Source of the DNA: Streptomyces sp. NBC_01231 | GTDB lineage: Bacteria > Actinomycetota > Actinomycetes > Streptomycetales > Streptomycetaceae | DNA length: 64,000 nucleotides | Direction: 5' to 3' | Assembly (NCBI GenBank): GCA_035999765.1 | Contig: CP108521.1 | Span: 2,976,001-3,040,000, forward strand | In this document: piece by piece, positions 26,348-34,325 of the stretch | How the letters are laid out: every line of letters begins with the position of its first letter | Numbering within the stretch: position 1 is the stretch's first letter | Translations under genes and position numbers: made by a program | Notes under the pieces: model-generated | Seen by the model: only the letters and a program-made list of their open reading frames with translations | What the model was told of the DNA's origin: nothing | Database searches by the model: none

Positions 26348-27914
26348 GGATCTCCTTGAACGCGTCGGAGAGCGAGGACCTGCCGGCGTCGACCACGCGG
26401 CCGCCGGTCGCGTCGGCGGCCTTCCGCAGTGCGGCCGGGTCGGCCTCGCCGAAGTGGACGGGGAAGGTGGGTACTTCGCGTGCCCGCGCGCCGAGCCCGC
26501 CGTACCGGCGCAGGAACTCCTCGTAGCCGATGCCCGCGTTGTTCTCGCCGTCCGTCATCAGCACGATGGAGACGGGCCGTCGGGGCTCGTCGCGCAGGGC
26601 GTCGGCGGCGATGCGGTAGCCGTGGTCGAGGGCGGACCAGAGGGCGGTGGAGTCGCCGAAGCCGCCGTCGGCCACGGTCGCGTCGAGCGTACGGAGGTCC
26701 TGGTCGCCGCGGACGGTCACCGTGCGCTCCTCCAGCACCCGCCCGCCGAACCGCACGACGGTGAGCCGCTCCCCCCGGTAGAAGCGGGCGAACTTGCCGG
26801 TGGAGGTCGGGTCGGCGCCGCTGAGCCCGGCGAACGCGGCCCGCAGCGCGGCGATCCGCGGCCCGCGCATCGAGCCGGAGAAGTCCAGCACGAACACCAC
26901 CTGGCCGGTGGTGTGCCGGGCGGGGTCCCCGTAGTCGGCGATCAGGCGCTCCACGACGGACAGCCGGTCGGGGAGGGACAGCGCGTTGCCGATCGCCGCA
27001 CGGAGCTGCGGCGCGGGCCGCACGTCCTGGTTCACCGGGCGCCGCCAGGTGCGCTGGGTGAGCTGTTGCTGCGCGTCGGCCCCGAGCAGCCAGTCCACCA
27101 CCTTCCCGTACGCGGACCGCTCCCGGGTGTCGAGCAGCAGCAGCGGGAAGTCGGACAGCACCATGCCGTCCTCGGGGTACACGATCTCCAGGGGCTCCGG
27201 CAGTTTCTTCGTGGCGTTCAGGGACAGCAGTTCGGACTCGTGGGCGATCAGCGCGTCGGCCCGGTCCTGATGGCGTACGTAGGTGTCGACCAGGTCGCGG
27301 GAACTGGCGCCGGTGAGGGTCTGGCCGGAGCGGAAGCCACGCAACCGGTCGCAGGACACGTCCTGTTCGCGTAGCGCGCTGCCGGTGCCGGCGGCCGCGG
27401 TGGCGACACCGACCAGGGCCGCCCTGCCGGTGTCGCTGGTGCGCGGGTCGGCCATCCCGAACCGTACGGTGCCGTCGGCGGCTGCGTCCGCGAGGTCCGC
27501 CCAGGAGAGGTGTCCGCCGGGGGTCCGGGACCGCATGGTGCGCGCGGTCCCGGGGGTCAGGCCGACGACCACGGGTGAGCGCATGATCGCGGTCGACTCG
27601 GGCCGGGCCGCCTGGCCGCCCGAGTCCCGCAGTCCGAGCAGGAAGGAACGGTCGGACACGGGCCAGGCCAGGTCGTAGCCGTCGCTCCGGGCGTCCGAGA
27701 GGTCGGCCGTCGCCTTGTAGTCCATGTCCAGCCGGACGCCGGTGTCGTCCTCGAGCTGTCCCAACAGCGGTCCCAGGTCGGCGAGTTCGGGGCTGGCCAG
27801 GACCCGCAGGGTGATGTCGTCCTGGCCCTGTGTGCAGGAGGAGACGAGCGGGGCGAGCAGGGTCAGGGCAAGGCAGGCGGTGAGGGCGCGGGCGCGGCGC
27901 CGCCGGTGGCTCAC
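26334..27914 (-). CDS. Lipoprotein with solute-binding and VWA domains
   Basis: A protein of 526 residues. A lipoprotein signal ends in LLAPLVSSC (Cys27). Residues 30-310 resemble a type 2 solute-binding protein: ITLRVLASPELADLGPLL, DMDYKATADLSD, and later YGKVVDWLLGADAQQQLTQ. From about 330 there is a von Willebrand factor A domain with the metal site VVFVLDFSGSMRG and SIVLMTDGENNAG. The fusion suggests an anchored protein that binds a small ligand and a protein partner through a metal-dependent site. Its neighbours are a second solute-binding-like membrane protein and a membrane protein. The ligand is unknown. Confidence 0.85.
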   Translation of the reverse strand: MSHRRRRARALTACLALTLLAPLVSSCTQGQDDITLRVLASPELADLGPLLGQLEDDTGVRLDMDYKATADLSDARSDGYDLAWPVSDRSFLLGLRDSGGQAARPESTAIMRSPVVVGLTPGTARTMRSRTPGGHLSWADLADAAADGTVRFGMADPRTSDTGRAALVGVATAAAGTGSALREQDVSCDRLRGFRSGQTLTGASSRDLVDTYVRHQDRADALIAHESELLSLNATKKLPEPLEIVYPEDGMVLSDFPLLLLDTRERSAYGKVVDWLLGADAQQQLTQRTWRRPVNQDVRPAPQLRAAIGNALSLPDRLSVVERLIADYGDPARHTTGQVVFVLDFSGSMRGPRIAALRAAFAGLSGADPTSTGKFARFYRGERLTVVRFGGRVLEERTVTVRGDQDLRTLDATVADGGFGDSTALWSALDHGYRIAADALRDEPRRPVSIVLMTDGENNAGIGYEEFLRRYGGLGARAREVPTFPVHFGEADPAALRKAADATGGRVVDAGRSSLSDAFKEIRGCH

Positions 27915-29239
27915 GGGGTGTCCCGGACGGGCGGCGGGCAGTCACCCACGTAGGTGATGATCTTCTCCAGGACGTCCAGCTCGGGTTCGTACACCTTGGT
28001 CTGGTCGCGGTTCGGGGTCGGGACCTGTATGCCGTGGCCCGCGAGGTAGGCGTTGAGCTGCTCGCTGGTGCCGTCCTCGCCGTTGAAGCGGACGCGGAAG
28101 CCCAACTCGATGGCGCGTCGGCGCAGTTCGGGGTCGGTCGCGATCAGGCTGACCAGCTTGTCGCCCTCGCCGCTGAGCGAGATGAGCTGCGGCTCGGTGA
28201 GGGCGTAGGGGGTGGGATAGAGCAGGACGCGGTTGGTGTCCTGGCGGTGGTGGTCGCGCTGGTAGTCGATCTGGTGGGCCAGGTACTGGTGCTCGTAGAT
28301 CAGGGAGATCGGCGCGATGCTCTCGCCGAGAGCGGAGAGATAGCTGTCGGCCTGCTCGTCGGCCCACATGCCCTGGACGTCGATGAGAGGTTTGATCTGG
28401 GCGGCGACGTCCAGGGCCTCCCGGGCGGCCTTCTTCTTGTCGGGCTCGCCCGCCCCCGGGGTGCTGTCGCCGTTGTCCACGAAGGCGAGCGTGCTCAGGT
28501 AGGTGCCGGCCGCGTTGGACTCGCAGACATTGGAGGTGCGGACCAGGACGCGTCCGCTGTTGCTGTGCGCTCCGCTTTCGTCGAAACCGATGCCGTTCCA
28601 GGTGTCGACCCGTTCGAGTGTGCCGTCCCGGGCCTGGTCGGCGGTGTCCCCCTTGCCGTCGGGACCGTCGCGGCCGTCGAGCAGTTTCATGAACTCGCCC
28701 ATGTCGAGGTCGTAGTAGAGCGTTCGGCCGCCGCCCTGGACCGGCTGCGGGGTGGCCACGCCCGCTCGTACCAGCGTCTCGGCGTAGTCCCGGAACGTGC
28801 CGAGGACCAGGGGTGTGACGAAGGGCCGTACCGACCGCACGGAGCGGTCCTGCCGGTCGAGGATCAGCTTGGCCGCGGGCTGGCCGGACGGGAAGACGGC
28901 GTCCATGTCCGCCAGTGACTGGGTGGCGATGCCTCGGGAGCCGAGCCGGTGGATGTCGACCCGTATGCCGTGCTCCAGCAACAGCCGCCGCACCTCGGGG
29001 TCCCTGAAGTAGTCCGACTTGGAGGCCATGCGGGCCTCGATCGTGGCGATGGTCTCGAAGGGGCGCAGCGCGTTGCCGGAGAGGAGGAGCGAGATCAGCC
29101 CGGCGAGGGCCAGCGGGAGTGCGAGGGCCACGTGGCGCGGTAATCGCCGTCGTTCACGGTGCCGGGTGACCAGTCGGGGCTCCGTCAGGGGGCCAGGGGG
29201 CCCAGGGGCGGACGGGATCTGCGGTCTGTCTGTGTCGGA
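27911..29239 (-). CDS. Membrane-anchored solute-binding-like protein
   Basis: A protein of 442 residues. I place the start at GTG 29239 (VSDTDRPQ) because GCAGGAGAGCC lies just before it; an upstream ATG at 29275 is in frame. One membrane helix (HVALALPLALAGLISLLLSG) is followed by an extracellular region starting with SKSDYFRDPEVRRLLLEHGI and VDIHRLGSRGIAT. That pattern is the N-terminal lobe of substrate-binding proteins. RTSNVCESNAAGTYLS and IYEHQYLAHQ follow. The stop overlaps the next start by four bases (27911-27914). First gene of the three-gene operon; ligand unknown. Confidence 0.8.
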   Translation of the reverse strand, partial: SDTDRPQIPSAPGPPGPLTEPRLVTRHRERRRLPRHVALALPLALAGLISLLLSGNALRPFETIATIEARMASKSDYFRDPEVRRLLLEHGIRVDIHRLGSRGIATQSLADMDAVFPSGQPAAKLILDRQDRSVRSVRPFVTPLVLGTFRDYAETLVRAGVATPQPVQGGGRTLYYDLDMGEFMKLLDGRDGPDGKGDTADQARDGTLERVDTWNGIGFDESGAHSNSGRVLVRTSNVCESNAAGTYLSTLAFVDNGDSTPGAGEPDKKKAAREALDVAAQIKPLIDVQGMWADEQADSYLSALGESIAPISLIYEHQYLAHQIDYQRDHHRQDTNRVLLYPTPYALTEPQLISLSGEGDKLVSLIATDPELRRRAIELGFRVRFNGEDGTSEQLNAYLAGHGIQVPTPNRDQTKVYEPELDVLEKIITYVGDCPPPVRDTP

Positions 29240-29418
29240 CACCGGCTCTCCTGCCTCTCCTGGGGGCAGGAGCATGAGCCATCATCGCGAACACCGGGCG
29301 CCGGCAGGAAGTACCGCGACGGAACGGATGGAGAATGGCCGGTCGCCGCCGCGGTCGTCTCCGGCCCCGCCGCGAACGCTCCAGGTTTCAAACAGGGATT
29401 CGGGGCCATCCGGAGGTC

Positions 29419-29712
29419 ATGTCCTCTAGAAATCGCAGCGGCTCCAACTCTGCGGGGACGGTCATCGCGGTGGTCGCGGACATCATGGCCGTCATCCTCG
29501 GACTGTGGATCCTCATGTACCTGTTGGACGCGAACCGGGCCAACGACCTGGTGCAGTTCGTCCACGACGCGGCAGCCTGGCTCGCGGGCTGGTCGCGTGA
29601 CCTGTTCACCTTCGACGAGGCCTGGGCCAGGGTCGTGGCCGGCTACGGTCTGGCCGCCGTGGTCTACCTGTTCGTGGGCCACGCCATCGCCAACCGGATG
29701 CACCGGCACTGA
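29419..29712 (+). CDS. Small two-helix membrane protein
   Basis: A protein of 97 residues from ATG 29419. Hydrophobic segments lie at about 15-37 (VIAVVADIMAVILGLWILMY) and 72-90 (YGLAAVVYLFVGHAIANRM). A short amphipathic linker between them carries Trp pairs (AAAWLAGWSRDLF). I do not recognise a named family, though such proteins are common in Streptomyces. It is divergent from the SBP-VWA operon and convergent with the toroid gene. Confidence 0.75.
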   Translation: MSSRNRSGSNSAGTVIAVVADIMAVILGLWILMYLLDANRANDLVQFVHDAAAWLAGWSRDLFTFDEAWARVVAGYGLAAVVYLFVGHAIANRMHRH

Positions 29713-29748
29713 GCCCTGTCCGGCCTAGCCCCCGTTCGTGCCAGGGGC

Positions 29749-30819
29749 TCAGGCGCAGCAGTCCGGGTCGAGGCCTCTCGGTAGGTGGTTGCCGCCGAAC
29801 ACCGTGCAGGTCGCCTCGTCTCCGCCGAGCGCGGCGACGGCGAGGAGCAGGGAGCCGGCCGTCCAAGTGGTCAGCTCCTTCGGCCAGACGGCCTTGTCCT
29901 CGAAGACGTAGCCCGTCCAGTACAGGCCCGACTCGGGGTCACGCAGGTGCTGGATCGACTGAAGGATCTCCAGCGCACGGTCGGACTCGCCCAACGCCCA
30001 CAGGGCGAGGGCGAGTTCGGCCGACTCACCGCCCGTCACCCACGGGTTGGGGTCGACGCAGCGCACCCCGAGGTCCGGGACCACGAAACGGTCCCAGCCC
30101 TCCTCCACACGGGACTTGGCCTCGGCGTCCGTCAACGCGCCGCCCAGCACCGGGTAGTACCAGTCCATCGAGTAGCGGTCCTTGTCGAGGAACCGCTCCG
30201 GGTGCCGGCGGATCGCGTGCCGGAGTGCCCCGAGGGCCAACTCCCAGTCCGGCTGCGGCTCTTCACGCTGTTCGGCGATCGCGAGCGCACAGCGCAGTGC
30301 GTGGTGAATGGAGGAGGAGCCGGTCAGCAGCGCGTCCGTGACGGCGCTGCCGTCGTCCTCGCGCTTCCAGCCGATCTGCCCGCCCGGCTGCTGGAGCCGC
30401 AGCACGAACTCGATCGCCGCGTAGACGGTCGGCCACACCCGGTCGAGGAACATGTCGTCGCCGGTGGACAGGTAGTGGTGCCAGGCCCCGACGGCCACAT
30501 AGGCGACGAAGTTGGTCTCCCGGCCCCGGTCGGTGACGTCGTCGAAGTCCCCGTCCATGTAGGCCGCGTACCAGGAGCCGTCCTCGTTCTGGTGCCGTGC
30601 CAGCCAGGTGTACGCCCGCTCGGCGGCCTCGTGCTCACCGGCCGCGTCCAGCGCCATGGCCGCCTCGGTGTGGTCCCACGGGTCGAGGTGGTGCCCGCGG
30701 AACCACGGGATCGCCCCGTCCTCCCGCTGTACGGCGAGCAGCCCGGCGACGGTCGCGGCGGCCTGCTCTGCGGTGAGGACCCCGGGCAGGACGAGGTGTT
30801 CTGTCCGGGGGGTGGTCAC
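29749..30819 (-). CDS. Alpha/alpha-toroid protein (annotated elsewhere as prenyltransferase-like)
   Basis: A protein of 356 residues. Repeating helical hairpins suggest an alpha/alpha toroid: DGAIPWFRGHHLDPWDHTEA, WLARHQNEDGSWYAAYMDG, FVLRLQQPGGQIGWKREDDG and ESAELALALWALGESDRALE. Such folds include squalene cyclases, protein prenyltransferases and several glycoside hydrolases. The DPWDHTEA and DGSWYAAY motifs with many Trp residues would also suit carbohydrate binding. The GTG start overlaps the methyltransferase stop (GTGA), so the two are coupled. Its place after a GT4 glycosyltransferase and a methyltransferase suggests glycan or glycolipid assembly; the exact reaction is unknown. Confidence 0.75.
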   Translation of the reverse strand: MTTPRTEHLVLPGVLTAEQAAATVAGLLAVQREDGAIPWFRGHHLDPWDHTEAAMALDAAGEHEAAERAYTWLARHQNEDGSWYAAYMDGDFDDVTDRGRETNFVAYVAVGAWHHYLSTGDDMFLDRVWPTVYAAIEFVLRLQQPGGQIGWKREDDGSAVTDALLTGSSSIHHALRCALAIAEQREEPQPDWELALGALRHAIRRHPERFLDKDRYSMDWYYPVLGGALTDAEAKSRVEEGWDRFVVPDLGVRCVDPNPWVTGGESAELALALWALGESDRALEILQSIQHLRDPESGLYWTGYVFEDKAVWPKELTTWTAGSLLLAVAALGGDEATCTVFGGNHLPRGLDPDCCA

Positions 30820-31592
30820 TGGGCGGCCGCCTCGGCTTCGGTCTCGGTCCCGGCGTCGTCGGTGTCCGACAGCCGGGGCAGGTGGGGCTTCGTCGCGTAC
30901 GCCACGAAGCTCTTGCCGATCAGCGGGTTCAGGGCCTGTTCGGCGACTCGGGTCGCGAGCGGCTTCTTCATGATGTCCCAGACCAGCAGCTTGTGGTACG
31001 CCCGCACCGGCAGTGCCTTGTCGTTGTCGACGCCGAACGCGCACTTCAGCCACCAGTACGGGGAGTGCAGGGCGTGCGCGTGGTGGCTGCCGTACGGCTT
31101 GAGGCCGGCTTCCCTGATTCTCGCGAGGAGTTGGTCCGCCTTGTAGATGCGGATGTGGCCGCCCTCGACCTCGTGGTAGGCGTCCGACAGCGTCCAGCAG
31201 ACCTTCTCGGGGCCGTAGCGCGGGACGGTGATCGCTATCCGCCCGCCGGGCCTCAACACCCGCACCATCTCGGCGAGTACGCCCTTGTCGTCCGGGATGT
31301 GCTCCATCACCTCGGAGATGATGACGACGTCGAAGGACTCGTCCGGGAAGGGCAGTGCGAGGGCGTCGCCCTCCATCGCGGTCGCGGTGGCACCCTCGGG
31401 GGCCTCCCCCGCCTCCTTCATCGCCGCGAACCACTTCGCGACCTCGCGTATCTCCTCGCCGTTCTGGTCCAGCGCCACGACCTGGGCGCCGCGCCGGTAG
31501 CACTCGAACGCGTGCCGCCCGGCACCACATCCGAGGTCCAGGACACGGTCGCCCGGGGCGAGCGGGAACCGGGAGAAGTCGACGGTCAGCAC
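30816..31592 (-). CDS. Class I SAM-dependent methyltransferase
   Basis: A protein of 258 residues of the Methyltransf_11/UbiE type. Motif I is VLDLGCGAGRHAFECYRRGA, followed by VVALDQNG, EGDALALPFPDESFDVVI and a post-motif LRPGGRIAITVPRYGP. It overlaps the upstream glycosyltransferase by seven bases and the downstream toroid gene by four, so the three proteins are co-translated. The acceptor may be a sugar or lipid-linked sugar, given the neighbour. Confidence 0.9.
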   Translation of the reverse strand: MLTVDFSRFPLAPGDRVLDLGCGAGRHAFECYRRGAQVVALDQNGEEIREVAKWFAAMKEAGEAPEGATATAMEGDALALPFPDESFDVVIISEVMEHIPDDKGVLAEMVRVLRPGGRIAITVPRYGPEKVCWTLSDAYHEVEGGHIRIYKADQLLARIREAGLKPYGSHHAHALHSPYWWLKCAFGVDNDKALPVRAYHKLLVWDIMKKPLATRVAEQALNPLIGKSFVAYATKPHLPRLSDTDDAGTETEAEAAAQ

Positions 31593-32992
31593 GTGGCCCT
31601 GCTTTCGCGATCGGATACAACGTCAACAACCTCTGCGACCGCCATGCGGCCGGGCAGCGCGGGCTCGGAGGGGCCGACGCCCTCTCCCGCGGCGGCGGCC
31701 ATGGCCGCGCGGTACCGGGCCACCGTGCCCTCCGCGGCCTTCGCCCAGGTGAACCGCTCCAGCACGCGTTCGCGTCCCGCGCGGCCGAGCCGGGCGCGCA
31801 GTTCAGGGTCGCCCAGGAGCCGGCTCAGGCCCGCGGCCAGCGCTCCCGCGTCGCCCGGAGGTACCGCCAGGCAGGTCTCCCCGTCGGTCCCGGCGACCTC
31901 GGGGATCGCGCCGCCGGTGGTGGCCAGCAGCGGGGTGCCCGTCGCCATGGCCTCCGCGGCCGGCAGCGAGAAGCCCTCGTACAGCGACGGTACGCACGCG
32001 ACCTGGGCGGAGCGCACCAGGTCGACGAGTTCGGCGTCCGAGATGCCCTTCACGAAGTCGACGGCGCCTTCGAGGCCGTAGCGCTCGACCGCCTGGGCGA
32101 CCGGTCCCTCCGTGGGCCGCTTGCCGACGACGACGAGGTGGGCGTCGGGGCGCTCGGTGCGGACCTTGGCGAGTGCCTCGACGAGGAAGACCAGGCCCTT
32201 GAGGGGGACGTCCGCGCTGGATGTCGTGACGATCCGGCCCGGCACGACGGGCACCGAGGGGTCAGGCGAGAACAGGTCGGTGTCGGCGCCGATGTGGACG
32301 ACCTGGATGCTGTCCTGACGTACCCCCAGGTGGTCGACTATCTCCTGACGGGACGTGCCGGAGACGGTGAGCACCGAGGACAGGCGGCGGGCGACGCGCT
32401 TCTGCATCCGGGTGAAGGCGTACCAGCGGCGTACCGAGCAGCGGCGCCTGAAGCCTTCGGCGGCGTCCAGCTCCAACTGCCGGTCGACGGTGATGGGGTG
32501 ATGGATGGTGGTGACGAGCGGGGCACCGATGTCGCCCAACAGCCCGTATCCCAGCGTCTGGTTGTCGTGCACGACGTCGAACTCGCCCCGCCGGGCGCGC
32601 AGTTGGCGGCGGACGCGGAGGGAGAACGTCAGCGGTTCCGGGAACCCGCCGGTCCACATCGTCGCCACTTCCAGCGCGTCTATCCAGTCGCGGTACTCGC
32701 CTCGCCCGGGGGTGCGGAACGGGTCCGGCTGACGGTAGAGGTCGAGGCTCGACAGTTCGGTGAGGGAGAGGCGGTCGTCGTGACCCTCGTCGAGGACGGG
32801 GTAGGGCTGGGAGCCGATGACCTCCACGCGGTGGCCCAGCCGGGCGAGTTCACGCGAGAGGTGTCGTACGTAGACGCCCTGGCCGCCGCAGAACGGGTTT
32901 CCCTTGTACGTGAGGAGTGCGATCTTGAGCGGTCGCCCGCCGTCGGCGGCGAGGTCCTGCCGGGACCCCGCCTGACTGGCCTCAGCGGTCAC
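31586..32992 (-). CDS. GT4-family glycosyltransferase
   Basis: A protein of 468 residues with two Rossmann domains. N-terminal landmarks are KIALLTYKGNPFCGGQGVYV and VVHDNQTLG; C-terminal ones are TTSSADVPLKGL, HLVVVGKRP and the donor site PSLYEGFSLPAAEAMATGTP. This is a retaining GT-B enzyme using a nucleotide sugar. It is the first gene of the operon with the methyltransferase and toroid protein. Its start lies 55 bases from a KstR-type box shared with the divergent kstR gene, so the operon may belong to that regulon. Confidence 0.92.
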   Translation of the reverse strand: MTAEASQAGSRQDLAADGGRPLKIALLTYKGNPFCGGQGVYVRHLSRELARLGHRVEVIGSQPYPVLDEGHDDRLSLTELSSLDLYRQPDPFRTPGRGEYRDWIDALEVATMWTGGFPEPLTFSLRVRRQLRARRGEFDVVHDNQTLGYGLLGDIGAPLVTTIHHPITVDRQLELDAAEGFRRRCSVRRWYAFTRMQKRVARRLSSVLTVSGTSRQEIVDHLGVRQDSIQVVHIGADTDLFSPDPSVPVVPGRIVTTSSADVPLKGLVFLVEALAKVRTERPDAHLVVVGKRPTEGPVAQAVERYGLEGAVDFVKGISDAELVDLVRSAQVACVPSLYEGFSLPAAEAMATGTPLLATTGGAIPEVAGTDGETCLAVPPGDAGALAAGLSRLLGDPELRARLGRAGRERVLERFTWAKAAEGTVARYRAAMAAAAGEGVGPSEPALPGRMAVAEVVDVVSDRESRATC

Positions 32993-33046
32993 TCCGAGCC
33001 CCCTTCTGCCTGCACTGTCCCGCGAGACTACGACGGGACGCTAATC

Positions 33047-33060
33047 TAGAACAAGTTTCA
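33047..33060. promoter_or_regulatory. KstR-type operator between the glycosyltransferase operon and kstR
   Basis: TAGAACAAGTTTCA fits TNNAACNNGTTNNA at all fixed positions. It stands 143 bases before the kstR start and 55 before the divergent glycosyltransferase start. It probably provides autoregulation, as known for mycobacterial kstR. Confidence 0.72.
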
Positions 33061-33202
33061 GACTTGATCGTTAAGTCGGCTCTGAATCTACCGGCTGGTA
33101 GGGGTGCAGGGAGCAGTGGATCAGGTGATTCACGCCACGACCGGCCCACCCTGTCATGCTGTGTGATCACCGAGCCTCACCGAACGTCACGGAACGGGAC
33201 CC

Positions 33203-33820
33203 ATGCCTGCGGAAGCCAAGGCGAACAAGGCGCTGTCCTCGCCCCTCACCGAGCGGCAGGAGGCGCGCCGCCGCCGCATCCTGCACGCGAGCGCCCAACT
33301 GGCCAGCCGGGGCGGCTTCGACGCGGTCCAGATGCGTGAGGTGGCCGAGTCCTCCCAGGTGGCGCTCGGCACGCTGTACCGGTACTTCCCGTCCAAGGTG
33401 CATCTGCTGGTCGCCACGATGCAGGACCAGTTGGAGCACATGCACGGCACGCTGCGGAAGAAGCCGCCGACGGGCGAGTCGGCTGCACAGCGGGTGGCGG
33501 AGACCCTGATGCGGGCTTTCCGCGCGCTGCAGCGCGAGCCGCATCTGGCCGACGCGATGGTCCGCGCCCTCACGTTCGCGGACCGCAGCGTCAGCGCCGA
33601 GGTCGACCAGGTCTCCCGCCAGACGACGGCGATCATCCTGGACGCGATGGGCCTGGACGATCCCACCCCGGAGCAGCTCTCCGCCGTCCGCGTCATCGAG
33701 CACACCTGGCACTCGGCGCTGACCACCTGGCTGTCGGGCCGCGCCTCCATCGCCCAGGTGAAGATCGACATCGAGACGGTGTGCCGGTTGATCGATCTGA
33801 CGGACCCGGACGGGAACTGA
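33203..33820 (+). CDS. kstR: KstR-like TetR-family repressor of sterol catabolism
   Basis: A protein of 205 residues. The DNA-binding half (20-70) has ARRRRILHASAQLASRGGF, then AVQMREVAE, VALGTLYRYFPSK and VHLLVATM. This is nearly the same pattern as Mtb KstR (Rv3574), which has AVQMR, VAVGTLYRYFPSKVHLLV. The ligand domain also follows it: FADRSVSAEVDQV and VIEHTWHSALTTWLSGRAS. Mycobacterial KstR is released by 3-oxo-cholestenoyl-CoA thioesters. In this window KstR-type boxes precede genes for MaoC hydratase, thiolase, P450 and aldehyde dehydrogenase, which strengthens the call. The gene is convergent with the ferredoxin operon and a TPP riboswitch. Confidence 0.88.
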   Translation: MPAEAKANKALSSPLTERQEARRRRILHASAQLASRGGFDAVQMREVAESSQVALGTLYRYFPSKVHLLVATMQDQLEHMHGTLRKKPPTGESAAQRVAETLMRAFRALQREPHLADAMVRALTFADRSVSAEVDQVSRQTTAIILDAMGLDDPTPEQLSAVRVIEHTWHSALTTWLSGRASIAQVKIDIETVCRLIDLTDPDGN

Positions 33821-33834
33821 GCGCGCGAAGAACC

Positions 33835-33965
33835 TACGAGACGGGTTCCCTTCGCCGGTATTACCCGGATCAGGTGCTGGGGGTCGCCTTCCGGCCCGAC
33901 CACTGCCTTCCGGCCTCTCAGCCCGACCGTCGACGTCGGCCACGGCGGATGCCTGAGCGTCGCGC
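33835..33965 (-). promoter_or_regulatory. TPP riboswitch (THI element) without a thiamine gene behind it
   Basis: On the minus strand I read GGGCTGAGAGG, then CACCTGATC and GTAATACCGGCGAAGGGA, the two most conserved parts of the thiamine pyrophosphate aptamer. The usual CTGG/CCAG helix is CCGG/CCGG here, a pair-preserving change. The 5' GGGGTGC-like part is degraded or strongly diverged (GTGGCCGAC before GTCGGGCTGAGA). Downstream on this strand there is only the antisense of kstR; upstream is the ferredoxin gene. It could be a 3' element of that operon, an antisense regulator or a relic. A TACTAT box at about 34017-34022 may be its own -10. Confidence 0.75.
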
Positions 33966-34085
33966 CACAGTCGGCTACTCCGGTCGAACTCCCTCACTCG
34001 TCCCGTAGGCCACTTCCCATAGTAGAACGTTCACACGGGGACATAACCCCCCGATTCATGATTTTCTGCCTCCGGTGCGTGATCC

Positions 34086-34319
34086 CTATTCCTCCGGCGG
34101 GAACACCGGCTCCCCGCTCCCCAGCAGGGTGATCATGATCGCCTCCACCGGGCAGGCCTCCGCCGCCGCGAGGACCTTCTCGTTGGCGTCGGCCTCCGGC
34201 TCGACGGGGTTTGACTGGCGGCCCGTGTCGAGGCGGAAGCCGTCGGGGGCGTGGTGGACGCAGCTCGCGGAGCCGATGCACAACGAGCGGTCGACCTCGA
34301 CCTGCCAGCGGTCGCCCAT
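34086..34319 (-). CDS. Ferredoxin, 3Fe-4S type
   Basis: A protein of 77 residues. Cys14, Cys20 and Cys56 (LCIGSASC and ACPVEAI) give three ligands; the position of the usual fourth cysteine is Ser17, so a 3Fe-4S cluster is expected. Ferredoxins of this size commonly feed electrons to actinomycete cytochromes P450. It starts six bases after the aldehyde dehydrogenase stop, so the two are one operon. The nearest P450 in the window is the CYP125-like gene at 45074, under a similar pair of operators, making that a plausible partner. Confidence 0.9.
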   Translation of the reverse strand: MGDRWQVEVDRSLCIGSASCVHHAPDGFRLDTGRQSNPVEPEADANEKVLAAAEACPVEAIMITLLGSGEPVFPPEE

Positions 34320-34325
34320 GATCGC

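Noticed and set aside
29749..30819. True prenyltransferase or terpene cyclase
   Set aside because: The toroid fold is likely, but no DxDD or QW-type active-site motif is seen and the neighbours point to glycan chemistry.
33167..33997. Minus-strand frame behind the TPP riboswitch that could be its target gene
   Set aside because: It is the antisense of kstR with His/Arg/Gly-rich composition and no thiamine-related motif.
34020..34033. A further KstR box near TAGAACGTTCAC
   Set aside because: The AAC and GTT halves touch without the two-base spacer required by the consensus.
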